From NCBI GenBank assembly GCA_964017125.1, contig OZ024905.1, positions 38,202,084 to 38,266,083 of the forward strand: a stretch of 64,000 bases of DNA, read 5' to 3'. The stretch comes from Flabesymbios commensalis. Its lineage: Eukaryota; Annelida; Polychaeta; Terebellida; Flabelligeridae. Below the pieces are notes generated by a model, which did not search any database, had not been told where the DNA came from, and saw only the letters and a list, made by a program, of their open reading frames with translations. Within the stretch, counting starts at the first letter, position 1, and each line of letters opens with the position of its first letter. A program made the position numbers and the translations under genes. Of the stretch, positions 12,561 to 26,000 are shown piece after piece.

Positions 12561-13470
12561 AACTTCTGCTTCCTCATACTTCACATAGCCATCACATACC
12601 ACTGGGGAATTGTATTGGTGACATTTTGATCCCCATATCATCAACCCTTCAATTACTATGGCCACTAGCGAAGAAAAGCTCATTAGCGCGTTTTGCGAAA
12701 GAGTTTCCGTCAGATCTTCTTTTAATTTTTCAAATATGTTCAGCTATGTCAGCCAATGACCTGATTACCTTTTGGGAGGAAACAATTTCAAAATGGCCGT
12801 TTAGTGGCCATTTTGAATTTTAATAATTTTGTGATATTTAGTTAACCCCCCAAAAAATGCAAAATAACTGGACGATGAATAATATAAAACAAAATGTAAT
12901 GTCTCACACAAGGATAACCCATGCCAAATTTTCCAGTTATAAAATCCAAAATGGTCGCCAGTCAGTCATTTGATTTTTTTTCTCATTATTGCGGAAATCT
13001 TGCATGATAGCTGATCTATGAACATCTGCTTCCTCATATTCACATAGCCATCAAATAACACCAGGGGATTTTGGTGACATTTTGATCCCCATAGTATCAA
13101 CCCTTTAATTACTAGGGCCACTAACAAGGAAATACTTGTTAGCACATTTCAGGAAAAAAATTCCAGTAGATTTTCTTTTTATTTGGCGAATATGCAAAGC
13201 AATGTCAGTCAATGACCTGATTAACTTTTGGTAGCAAACAATTATAAAATGGCGGTCTAGCGGCCATTTTCAATTTGAGTAATTTTGTAATATTTACGCT
13301 ACTCAAAATCAAAGCAAAATAGCTGGACCATGCATTTAGGACTCAGACAAGGATAACCCATGATAAATTTTGCAGAAATAAAATTCAAAATAGCCCACTG
13401 ACGGTCATTTTTAATTGTTTTTTTCTCAATATTTTGTAAATGTTGTAGAATAGCTAAAGCGGTAATATGA
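12561..13470 (+). repeat. Two ~460-bp tandem units related to the tandem-core element
   Basis: The block starting near 12561 recurs from 13021: CTGCTTCCTCATA, GGTGACATTTTGATCCCCATA and CAATGACCTGATTA appear in both in the same order. Each unit also carries an AAAATGG(C/T)CG palindrome and TATAAAACAAAATGT-like sequence, as do the ~146-bp units at 9-10.6 kb. The array looks older and more diverged than those copies. Confidence 0.65.
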
Positions 13471-13510
13471 AATAAACCTTGAGAAAGTTTGCTGATCTAC
13501 ATCAAAGTAG

Positions 13511-14407
<897 letters not shown>

Positions 14408-14410
14408 CGG

Positions 14411-14520
14411 GGCGGTATTTCCAGAGCGGCTGACCTAGATCTTAGGGATGTGATTGGTCGAGATGGCCATCTCGGCAAATCACATCCCTAAAATCTAGGT
14501 CACTCGCTTTGAAAATACCG
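14411..14520. mobile_element. Palindromic MITE (~110 bp)
   Basis: The left half from CGGTATTTCCAGAGCG pairs with the right half ending CGCTTTGAAAATACCG. The inner arms TAGGGATGTGATT and AATCACATCCCTA meet at a short centre (GAGATGGCCATCTC). Virtually the entire element is one imperfect hairpin. No target duplication was recognised. Confidence 0.65.
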
Positions 14521-14884
14521 GCTCTGTAGTCCACAACTTGTGATATTTGTTTATCACTCTAACCAGACATGTCTATGCATCAACACTAACACAAAACTAT
14601 GCATCAATATTAACCTAGAAACAAACAAAAGTATACTAGCTGAAATTGCAAACTATTCGGCTCTTATAATAGCATTGTGCAGAATACTAATACGGATTCA
14701 AGAACATCGGGATCTATATTATATATTCAGTTATCAGCGTACATTATATTATCCGACAGAAAAATCTAATACACAATAAAGTGGCGTTTAAATTAAACTG
14801 GATAGAATAATTCCAAGTATTATTTATTTTTTGTTTTGGATCACATTATAATTTAATTTCAGGTATCTAAATTTTGAAGTTATA

Positions 14885-15188
14885 TTTAAAGGGACTGGCC
14901 CAGACTGAAATCATCAGAAAATCGGTGATTTTATTTTGGCTTCTTAATATGACCATATGATGTAGACATGTCCATAGACTAGAACTGCAAAAGTTTTTTA
15001 ATTTTTCTGCTAGTCATTCACCAGTTAGACTAGATATAGAGACGAAATTCCTGATAACTAATTATTGACAACCATGTTAAAAATTAGAAATACGGGAATT
15101 TCGTCTCTATATCTAGTCTAACTGGTGAAAGCGTCACACGTTCTGACTCGATAATCCATACAACCAGATTTCAGTCTGATGTTTAATA
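14885..15188 (+). mobile_element. Interspersed element with AAAGGGAC terminus and inner 35-bp palindrome
   Basis: It starts TTTAAAGGGAC and shares its first ~130 bases, inverted, with 7134-7326. From TTCACCAGTTAGACTAG at 15015 to the reverse complement ending at 15128 there is a near-perfect 35-bp inverted repeat around a 44-bp loop. The right end near 15188 (GATTTCAGTCTG) is a decayed inverse of CAGACTGAAATC at 14900-14911. Confidence 0.55.
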
Positions 15189-15568
15189 CATTGAAATAGC
15201 CTACCTGAATTATAGCAGACATGATAATGTTGAACGTAGAAATAATATATACTAATTTAATGCTAGACCACAATAAGATATGGTGTTCTAACAGTAGTGC
15301 CGCTGCGACGTAGACTCGACATCGCGAGATTGCATAATGATATGCCTGATGTTATGACACCAGTCGTAAATATACCATTGATATAAGGATAATGTTAACC
15401 CAGTTGTAGCTATTCATTCAACTGTATTATACAGTAAATCTTAAATGTATTATCAAAAAGCAATTAACATTATTTAAACTGGAATAATCAGTGATAATGA
15501 TGATGGTTACAGCCAGATAAGCAGTATTTCCACAGCTGTTATTAATGGTATCTCACCTGATTGATTCA

Positions 15569-15799
15569 CCCTTAGCACACTGATGTTGACTACAGTGGAC
15601 ATTCTGCATTTTTATTGGCATCTGTATAACCAGTTGTTAAAAGTAAAATGTGCTTTCAATTTTGAAACACTGATATTTGCTGGGACCTAAATTTTCACAA
15701 ATAACACACATTTTCAGTCACTTGAAGTTGTGGATCGCGGTAGCGAGACACAACTTCAAGTGACTGAAAATTTAAATTGAATAAGTCAGTGCTCTAAGG
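15569..15799 (-). mobile_element. TTAA-type (piggyBac-like) MITE, old copy
   Basis: Reverse-orientation copy. The palindrome CACTTGAAGTTGTG / CACAACTTCAAGTG with the spacer ATCGCGGTAGCGAGA lies near the right end, which reads CAGTGCTCTAAGG and corresponds to the family terminus CAGCGCTTTAAGGG. The left end CCCTTAGCACACTG is weaker. The TTAA target duplication has decayed. Confidence 0.5.
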
Positions 15800-17029
15800 T
15801 TGAACACGGAACTGCAATTTGTTCCGCCAAATGTCACTTTACTTCCTGGGAGATGACAACGCTCACAATACACTAGTATACATTATCACTCGACAACGGC
15901 TGAACGTTGGTTGACTCGATTCTGGCAAGCGCTCACCTATGAAACACATGGCATTGACACAATGTTGGGTCTATGTCGCTTACTGGACGGCTGGTTGGTG
16001 AATTGTTGAAGGGAGGATGTGTAGTATAAGGTGATAGCGTAGGTAGACACTTGTATAGTTTTGCCTGGGCGACGCGTGTGTGTGGAGCTGGGCAGGCATG
16101 ACAGACATGCAGGACCACTAATTCACATATACCACACACACTGTACTACAATGTGCGTAGTCAACCAGCTATGTACATATATGACATATATACATGGGAA
16201 GGATTATTTGGATATATAAGTTTGTGCTGACCCTGTACTTGATATTGCAGCCATGACGCTGTGTATATTATGGGAATTAATTTGTCGACATGCTAATACC
16301 ACAATTAGACAGTGATCATGGTGATAGCCATCTGTTAACACATCACTCCTCTCATTACACACTGATCATACAACACAAGCTGGCAGTTATAGGGTTACCT
16401 TTAATTGAGATATCACAGTCTGTGAATGTTGAGATGCAGCCCATCTACTCACTCAGCACCATGCAGCACTACAGGAAGGCGATGGTTCTGTGGAGATCAG
16501 ACACAGCACCTGATCCCCATATCAACCTGTATAATCACATCCAGGTCATGCTGGTTTACCTCGTTTACAAACGACTGGCACTTTAAGCTGTCTTCATGTA
16601 GGCCCATATAATACTTCCGTCTGCTGAAGTATTGCTATGAGAAAGAACATTGATCTATATTGAATAATATTATCATTCAACAAGCGCTGAATACGTGAGA
16701 TTAGGGCAGAATCTGATTCAGTTGAGTTTTACACGATGTATTTCGCTGATTGCTCATCTTTTACCTGTCTACTATGGCAATGTCTTACTGGTTGTGAGTA
16801 CAGCCAGTTTTCAGCCTTGTAATGCTGTGACTGTCATGTGACCACTGATGGTGTGAGAGCACACTCAGATGCTCAGCTGGTCACGGCTGGTCACATCACA
16901 CATGGTGATTGTCACGGTACAGTCTCTGGTGTTTCTGCTGACTTGTCCGTCCTGCCACACACTGTGGTAGCGGCTTGTGGTCGCGCCTCTAGTCTTGCTG
17001 CTGGCGTGTCCATCTCGTCACACTGCGGC
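15800..17029 (+). promoter_or_regulatory. Presumed promoter and 5' untranslated region of SUCO
   Basis: The sequence becomes more GC-rich from about 16800 towards the start codon at 17030. A TATATAAG string occurs at about 16213 but I cannot tie it to a transcription start. Two minimal upstream open frames, ATG-stop at 16836 and ATG-GTG-stop at about 16846, would be in the leader if transcription starts upstream of them. Open frames at 16290-16611 show no family features. Confidence 0.3.
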
Positions 17030-17070
17030 ATGTGGTCGCTCCTCTTCGTCACTCTACTTCTCATGTACAG
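17030..17070 (+). CDS. SUCO: SUCO exon 1 (signal peptide)
   Basis: The frame from a stop at 16820 has only one ATG, at 17030. It encodes [13 protein letters not shown] and ends AG|GTGAGC in phase 2. Joined to exon 2 this gives ...LLLMYS-GETD, a short hydrophobic signal peptide followed by an acidic mature N-terminus, as expected for a SUCO protein. The intron to exon 2 would be 19,694 bp. An alternative is a start inside the open sequence directly upstream of exon 2. Confidence 0.7.
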
Positions 17071-20000
17071 GTGAGCAGAACTAACCAATTATCAAACCAA
17101 TAATCTCATGTATAACTTCCACCGTAGCTTCTTGTGAATGGAAAACTAGCAAAAAGTGAAAGCTGTGTCTGTCTGTGCCCAATTGTCAAACAATTAAGTA
17201 TTTGTTATTAATTTACATAGTGATATACCGTTCTCGTATTTCTCAACTATTTGCAGTTGAATTTTAATCGAATTGAATTGAAGTTGCTGGTACTGACTGT
17301 GGTTGCCGTTGGCGACAAAGGGATTTAAGCGGTTTTAATCATAAATCTGCCTTACACTATAAATATGTATTTTTGTATATCACATAATTCGAGGCACTAT
17401 CATCTTGGTTGTGCTTATGCACTCTTCCAAAATGTACAAATGTACGGGGTGTGCAGTCCCCTTTATGGTAAGCCATATTTAGCATATAATACTCACTCAG
17501 CTCGCGATGAATAAATGCGAGTTTTAGGCAACTTTTGTGCACATACAGGTTAAACTAAGCTATAAAAATATATATTGACGTTGATGAGATGCATCAGATG
17601 GCACTACCCTCTAGACTCACGATTCCAAATGTGAGCCCTGTATGTCTGCACGCCTAGCACGCTATCTCTCGGTGACGGAGCACCGTTACTTTGAAAATAC
17701 TGAGAGTGGGCGTCAAGCTCCGAAACCTGGCGTGACAAGCCGCAGCGATAACCTCTACAGTATGTCCCCTTGGATATGAAAGGGTGTATCTGCCACTTTT
17801 AAAGAGTAAGGTCCCCCGCCTAATCAGTTCGAGACAATAATAATATATCTGTGCCAGCATGGGAGTTATCATTATTTTAAACACTGGACATTCGGCTGCC
17901 CGTGCCAACCAATTGATTGAAGCCGCCATCATCATAATGCTGATTTATCTGTGTAGATATATACATACATCTATATTGTCATTGTACACAAATCCTGTCC
18001 TATCAGTGATTATTATCCAGTCTCTTTCAATGGACATATGGTTTATTCACTGATTTAATAGCTTCTGTTTAATGACATAGAATACATCTGGTCATCCCAG
18101 GTCAATTTTTAACTTGTATCGTCATGGTAGACGAACAAGTTCTGAGTTGACCTTTGTATGCCTCTACTTTATTGCTTTAACTAACACATTTTTATGTTGT
18201 AAATGACGATAATGTACTTGCAAATGAAAAATAAACATATATGAATCTTTTTAATTTTATGAAACAAAAACTACGGCCAATGCATTCTGAGCCGTGAAGG
18301 TGGTCAGCAGGTTTTTTGCATTTCTGTGATGTGAAGTAGCAAACCGTCCTGTGTCGTCTACAATCACCCACTTGACTTGTGACCTGTGATCATTACTTAT
18401 CATGATGGTGTACTTATAGACAGATTGTATGGAAGACGACCACTACACCATGTTAACCTTCTAGTCCTGTATTATACCACATAATACACGTGGTCGACTT
18501 GTCCAGCTGATCTAGAAGACGACCATTTCACCTGGTTAACCTTCTGTCTGATCTAATCCTGTATTATACCACATAATACATGTGGCCGACTTGTCCAGTT
18601 GGTCTAGAGGACGACCATTTCTCCAGGTTAACCTTCTGTCTGATCTAATCCTGTATTATACCACATAATACATGTGGACGACTTGTCCAGTTGGTTTAGA
18701 GGACGACCATTTCACCAGGTTAACTTTCTGTCTGATCTAATCCTGTATTATACCACATAATACATGTGGTCGACTTGTCTAGTTGGTCTAGATGACGACC
18801 ATTTCACCAGGTTAACCTTCTGTCTGATCTAGTCCTGTATTATATCACATAATACATGTGGTCGACTTGTCTAGTTGGTCAAGAGGACGACCATTTCACC
18901 AGGTTAACCTTCTGTCTGATCTAATCCTGTATTATACCAAATAAAACATGTGGTCGACTTGTCCGGTTGGTCTAGAGGACGACTATTTCACCAGGTTAAC
19001 CTTCTGTCTGATCTAATTCTGTATTATACCACATAATACATGTGGCCGACTTGTCCAGTTGGTCTAGAGGACGACCATTTCACCAGGTTAACCTTCTGTC
19101 TGATCTAATCCTGTATTATACCACATAATACATGTGGCCGACTTGTCCAGTTGGTCTAGAGGACGACTATTTCACCAGGTTAACCTTCTGTCTGATCTAA
19201 TCCTGTATTATACCACATAATACATGTGGTCGGCTTGTCCAGTTGGTCTAGATGACGACCATTTCACCAGGTTAACCTTCCGTCTGATCTAAACATGTGG
19301 ACGACTTGTCCAGCTGATCTAGAGGACGACCATTTCACCATGTTAACCTTCTGTCTGATCTAATTCTGTATTATACCACATAATACATGTGGCCGACTTG
19401 TCCAGTTGGTCTAGAGGACGACCATTCCACCAGGTTAACCTTCTGTCTGATCTAATCCTGTATTATACCACATAATACATGTGGACGACTTGTCCAGTTG
19501 GACTAGAGGAAGACCATTTCACCATGTTAACCTACTATCTGATCTAGCTCTGTATTTTACCACAGATTACAATATGTGGTCGACTTGTCTAGTTGATGTA
19601 GAAGACCCCCATTTCACAATGTTAACCTTCTGTCTTATCTAGTCCTGTATTATGCCACATAATTCTTATATTCGATACTACGTGCATTCACAAATGTCCT
19701 GGTCATGTAATATAGATAGCTGGTGTGATGTGATGGAGCCTGCTTTAATCCTGTGATACACACACTTGTATTTAGGTTGACCATTTCACGTTAACACTTT
19801 GCCTATATATCATCTCCTCAAATAGGAACTGTCACTTTAAAAAATGGCGGTTACACTCTTTCATATCTACATGTAGATGTACAAGCATCTACATACATGT
19901 AGATATGATTTGTATGCAGAACGGTCACAGCACTTATAAATGTTATATATATTGCATACACCAAATCTGTGTTTTTGGATTTTCGCTCATACGAGCTCCT

Positions 20001-23000
20001 TCAATTGCTCATTTTCCTTAGACACTGCTCTTCACATGTCATGATGTTTTCAGTTAATAAATAATGTGGCCTCCATTGCTTGGTCTTAGTGGAGGTCTTC
20101 TGATCAACAAAAATATATACCACTGCTTATATATTACTATATACTTATTCTCTTTGATCAAATAAATGAATCTGAATCTGTAACACTCCGACTAAACTTG
20201 AAAAAATGTAGTAGCGGCAACTCTGTGAGTGTCTAGTTGTTAGCTCCCGCCGTCACCGTAGGTGAGCGAAGGGAGCTATGGATTCTACCTCCGTTTTTTT
20301 TTGGCCTCTTCTTTTGCCTATAACTTTGTGAGAAAATAAGCTAGGATAACAATTTTTGGTATGTGGGTTACTTCCAGGTGGCTAATGGACGGGTTAAAAT
20401 ATTTTTAATCTGAATTCAATACGCAAGGTTGCAGAGGAGAAAATGATGATGTGACGGCGTTGGGCCGTTGGGCCGTCCGTAAACAATTCGTTTCCGGAGC
20501 ATATCTCTGAAAGTACTTGTCCGACTGTCTTCAAATTTTACACACAACACCCCTAGGGGGTCTAGTTGTGCCTTTTGGGGTATTTGAACTTTGACCTACT
20601 TCTGGTTCAGAACTATGACCTATTTAGACGTTTTGACGCGCACTTCGTTTCCGGAGCAGATCTCGAAAAGTACTGGGCCGATGACAGTCATATTGCACAT
20701 ACATGTTCTCTAAGGTCCCTAGTTGTGCCTTTTCAGGTTTTTTCGACCTTGACCTTGAAGTTGACCCAGCACTCTGACCTAATTTATAACATCGGTAAAT
20801 CCGACTGAAAGATTTTGCGGAATATCATGAAAACCGCTCAAGATAGCTACACCATTACTATAAAACAAATTGTGAGGTTTCAGGAGAGGATGCATCTTGA
20901 AAAATTTCAAGTCGATAAAATTAAAAATGGCCGCCTATCGGCCATTATTCACCTCGACAGGCCTGATATTGCGGAATATCTTGAAAACCGCTCAAGATAG
21001 CTACACCATTAATATCAAATAAATTGTAAGGTTTCAGGAGAGGATGCATCCTGAAAATTGAAGTTGAGAAAATTCAAAATGGCCGCCTATCAGCCATTAT
21101 TCACCTCGACAGGCCTGATATTGTGGAATATCATGAAAACCGCTCAAGATATCTACACCATTACTATAAAACAAATTGTAAGGCTTCAGGAGAGAATGTA
21201 TTTTGAAAAAAATCATTTTGTCAAAGTTCAAAATGGCCGCCAATCAGCCATTATTCACTTTCACATCGCCGTTATTTGGTAAACCGTGCTAGATGGCTAG
21301 ACCATTACTATAAAACAAAATGTGTGATTTCAGGAGAGGATGCATCTTGGAAAAATTTGACTCGATAAAATTCAAAATGGCCGCTTATCGGCCATTATTC
21401 ACTTTCACATGGCCGTTATTTGGTCAACCGTGCTAGATGGCTAGACCATTACTGTAAAACGAAATGTGAGATTTCAGATGAGGATGCATCTTGAAAAAAA
21501 TTGACTTGATCAAATTTAAAATGGCCGCCTTTTCGGCCATTATTCATTTTCACATGGCTGATATTTGGTAAACCGTGCTAGATGGCTAGACCATTACCTG
21601 ATTACTATAAAACAAAGTGTGAGTTTTCGGAGGAGGATGCACCCAGAAAATTTTAAACTTACGAATTCAAAATGGCCGACAATCAGCATTATTTACCTCG
21701 ATAGGCCTGATATCAGGTAAACCGTACTAGATAGCTAGACCATTACTATAAAACAAAATGTGACGTTTCGAGAGAGGATGCCTTTTAAAAACTCTCGACT
21801 CAATCGAATTCCAAATGGCCGCCTATCGGCCACTATTTACTTGCACATTGCTGATATTTGGTAAACCGTGTTAGATAGCTGGACCATTACTATAAAACAA
21901 AATGTGAGATTACAAGAGAGGATGCATCTTGAAAAAAATTGACTCGATCAAATTCAAAATGGCCGCCTATCGGCCATTATTCACTTTCACATAGCCGGTT
22001 TTTAGTAACCGTACTAGATGGCTAGACCATTACTATAAAACAAACTGTGAGATTTCAGGAGAGGATGCATCTTGAAAAATTTTGACTTGATCAAATTCAA
22101 AATGGCCTCCTATCGGCCATTATTCACTTTCACATGGGCGATATTTGGTAAACCGTGCTAGATGGCTAGACCATTACTATAGAATGAAATGTGAGATTTC
22201 AGCGGAGGATGCATCTTGGAAAATTTTGACTTGATCAAATTCAAAATGGCCGCCTTTAGGCCATTATTCACTTTCACATGGCCGATATTTGGTAAACCGT
22301 GCTAGATAGCTAGACGATTACTATAGAATGAAATGTGAGATTTCAGCTGAGGATGCATCTTTAAAAATTCTGACTCGTTCAAATTCAAAATGGCCCCCTA
22401 TCGGCCATTATTTACTTTCACATGCCCAATATTTTGCAAACTGTGTTAGATGTTAGTCCATTACTATAAAACAAAATTTGAGGTTTCGGGGGAGGATGCA
22501 CCCTAAGTTTTTGACTAATTTATGTCGAATTCAAAATGACCGTAAATCAGCTATTAGTTACCTCGATTGGCCTGATATAGGGTAAACCGTGCCAGATAGG
22601 TAGACCATTACTGGGATACTGATTAGGATCATTAATTTCAATGGAGGTTTGCAATCTCTGACAGACTGTCTAGTTCTTATCCCACTCTTAGACTGGGCTT
22701 CTGAGACCTAGTTGTCTTGCGTCTTGTTGACCTAGCCTAGGAGTACATTAAAAACCCTACACAAAATTGCTTAAATCAAATTCTAATTCGTCGCGGGAGC
22801 TCCTGGACTTATGTAGTCTTGTTATTATATATATTGACACAAGAAACCAATTATTCATACATATATTTTTTATTAGACGGATCTGTATTTCAAATTTTAA
22901 CACCGCGGTGATATCTGGGCTTAAAATCTAGTGCTCACGGTACGTCTCTGCTTCACATTGGTATTACTGTATGGACATAGGAATAGTGGAGCCATTGATG

Positions 23001-26000
23001 CGTGTATGTATAATAGCAAAAATTATTCTTGCTAAGAGTGACCAGGATAATAACGTTCATGTTCAGAGGTTATCAGCAAATACATGCATTCTCGGTGACT
23101 ACGTCCGTGGTCTACGATTTCAAACCAGCTACGATGAGAATCGCTATATAGTCAACATAGTAGTATATTCCCAACAAAAACACGTTCAACCAATGCTGTT
23201 TTAATGCTGGCCCAGCGTCGGAAACGGTGGGCCAACACTAAATCGTCATTGCTTCAACATATTGTGTTTGCTGGGTTAATGTATAATATGTACTGTGTTG
23301 TCTATTGGTCATGAGGGAATTGTAATGTTTTCTCGCTCAACTCTAATTCACCAGACTTGGTCTATATGATGTTCCAGAAACATGATTAACTCGACCTAGA
23401 TAATAAATCTGAATTAGGATATTTTTCACATTAAATTTTTGTCCAATTCATCGCTATTTCTGTTGCTACCAATAGTGCAAGAGCATTCGGGTTGAACCTG
23501 GAATAAAATTGAAGAAAGCTGATTTTTTCAGGAATGATACATGGACATCTCCCCAGACGAATTCCGAAGAGGCCGTAAAAATCCCCCTTGTGCATTTTTT
23601 TTAATTCAAGATGGCCGCCACCATTTAACGCCATTTTCGAAAAACAGGGGTATACAATAATTCCTCACTTTTGCAGTTAGAAAAAAATATTTAGGTGTCT
23701 CTACTTATGTTTGGGGACACAAAGAGCTCATCCAGATGATCAGAAAAGATATCAGTACTTTTCTCAATACCAAAAATCCAAGATGGCCGCCATATTGATA
23801 TACTGAGTATGTTGAGCGATCTCCTAAAAAAAACGAAAATATGAGGTAACTATCTCGTTGTTGAGCCTAAAATGTATTTTTTGTCTAAACCCACGGAGTC
23901 TAGCACTTATTTAGATCACCAATATTTTATTATATTGAATTTATCAACATAAATCCCACATAGTTTAATGTTATGTAACACCATATAACGTCATTTTTCC
24001 AAAAAAAACAGGAGTATACCCCAATTCCTCACTTTTGCAGTTAAAAAAAAATGTTTTGGTGCCTCTACACATGTCTTAAGGCACAAAAAGCTCATCAACA
24101 GGATCAGAAATGATATCATTCCTTTTCTCATCTCCACAAATCCAAGATGGCAACCATTATGTCAAGCGTCCCCCCTCAGAAAATCACTTACATGCCATAA
24201 TCATCATGTTGGTGAAACTTTTTTTCAGGGTCATAGAATCTAGAATATATTCCCATCACCAATTTTTTTAATAGAATGTGCTTATCAGCACAAACTAACA
24301 TGGCTGCCATATTGGTTAACTCTTTTAGCGCAGGTGCCACGATTAAGCGATGTCCAACTGCTTTTTCATATGGGAATATAGATATAGATTAATCAAATTT
24401 ACAAAATATCATGTCAGAAATCATTGATTACAAATTCTAACATGTCTCATTTTTAAATATAAGGGTATTTTCATTCATTTGAAGCTTGATCAAATCCAGC
24501 GATTAATTCCAATGTAATTCCACAGTAGGCCTATATAAAATGTTTTTCGATTTTGGTTTAGTATTAGTTGTGATTATTCTAGGATATGAACATGCTTGAA
24601 CATGTGTCCTACGAGACTGTTGGTTATTCACATGTACTACTAAATAAGAAAATGTTTTAAATCACATCATTTTACTGGCAGAGTTTGGCCATCTATAGCC
24701 CTACGTAATTTGGTTAATTTTCTGAAAATGGTAATAAATACCTTGGATTATAGATTAGAATATTCAGATATTTTATTTGAATATTAGTGTATTACGTAGT
24801 AAATATATGACATTGTATGATATTGCAAGAATATGACATCAAATTAGAAGATGTGACAGTTTAACGTCAGGATATGATAGTTTTATGTCAGGATATATGA
24901 ATATGATATCAGGATATGACACTTTAATATCATGATATGTAATATAATGTCCAAACATTGGTGTTTAATATAGCAAAATCACGTTATGATGGCTCAATAC
25001 AGCTTTATAAAGGCAGTATATAGTGGCTAAACATCACGTTGCTGTATTAAAATGAAAAGATATACATCATATTATCACGAAATGCATTACAATTTCGTGA
25101 TATATCATTTTAACATCACTATGACATTTTAATGTCAGGATATGACATTTGAATATTAGGATATGGTACTTGAATATTAGGATGTGACTTGATACATTGA
25201 TGAAATGACACATTGAGGTCACAATATAGCATTTTAATGTGATGGTGTGTCATTATAATGACAAACCGATGGTCTAAAACAATAGTGGGTCAAGTCGACT
25301 TGAAAGCAAAATTGTATTTATCGTTTTGCTTAGAACTACAGTCTGCTAAATCCACTTATCAGCATGTAGACTTAGACTTACACTGATGAAACACACAGCG
25401 ATTGGAATTTTACAGTAGATCAAGTGAAGTTAGCAGAGTATTTTTTAACTTCCAAAACGATTTACAGAAGCAAAATTGGGATCAACAAGATACTAAGTTG
25501 ACTTAGCTCATTGTTATTCTAAGAAAACAGACTATACAGAGATTGTTCCTAGATCAACAATGAACTAAGTCCAGGCATTTCTCCTGTGCTGTTTCCGCAA
25601 GTCTTAGAATAACAATGCGCTAAGTGCACTTGCATCTTTTTTGTCCCAGAAACAGAGTCCATGAGAATGTAATAACAGAACAACAATGTGTCAAGTCGAC
25701 TTGGTCCTGTGTTGGAAAGATATTATGCTGATATGTGCTCCTTTTCACGAGAATAACAATGTGCTAAGTCGACTTGGTCTGTTTTTAAATCTGAATTTGG
25801 AATAAATTCAAACTTTATACATAGTATAGTTGACTTAGCTGATTGTTATTTTAAAGGCCAAAAATGTCACTTAGCACACTATTGTTTTAACCCATCGAAA
25901 CATGCTATTTAATATCGAATACTGTATAATAAACATGTCGAAGTCAGGATCTGGCATATTTATGCCAGGATATTGGATTGTAATTTATCAGAATATGACA

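Noticed and set aside
22794-22803. GCGGGAGCT as right terminus of the tandem-core element
   Set aside because: Not supported by copy 1, whose similarity to copy 2 stops at GGATCATTAATT.
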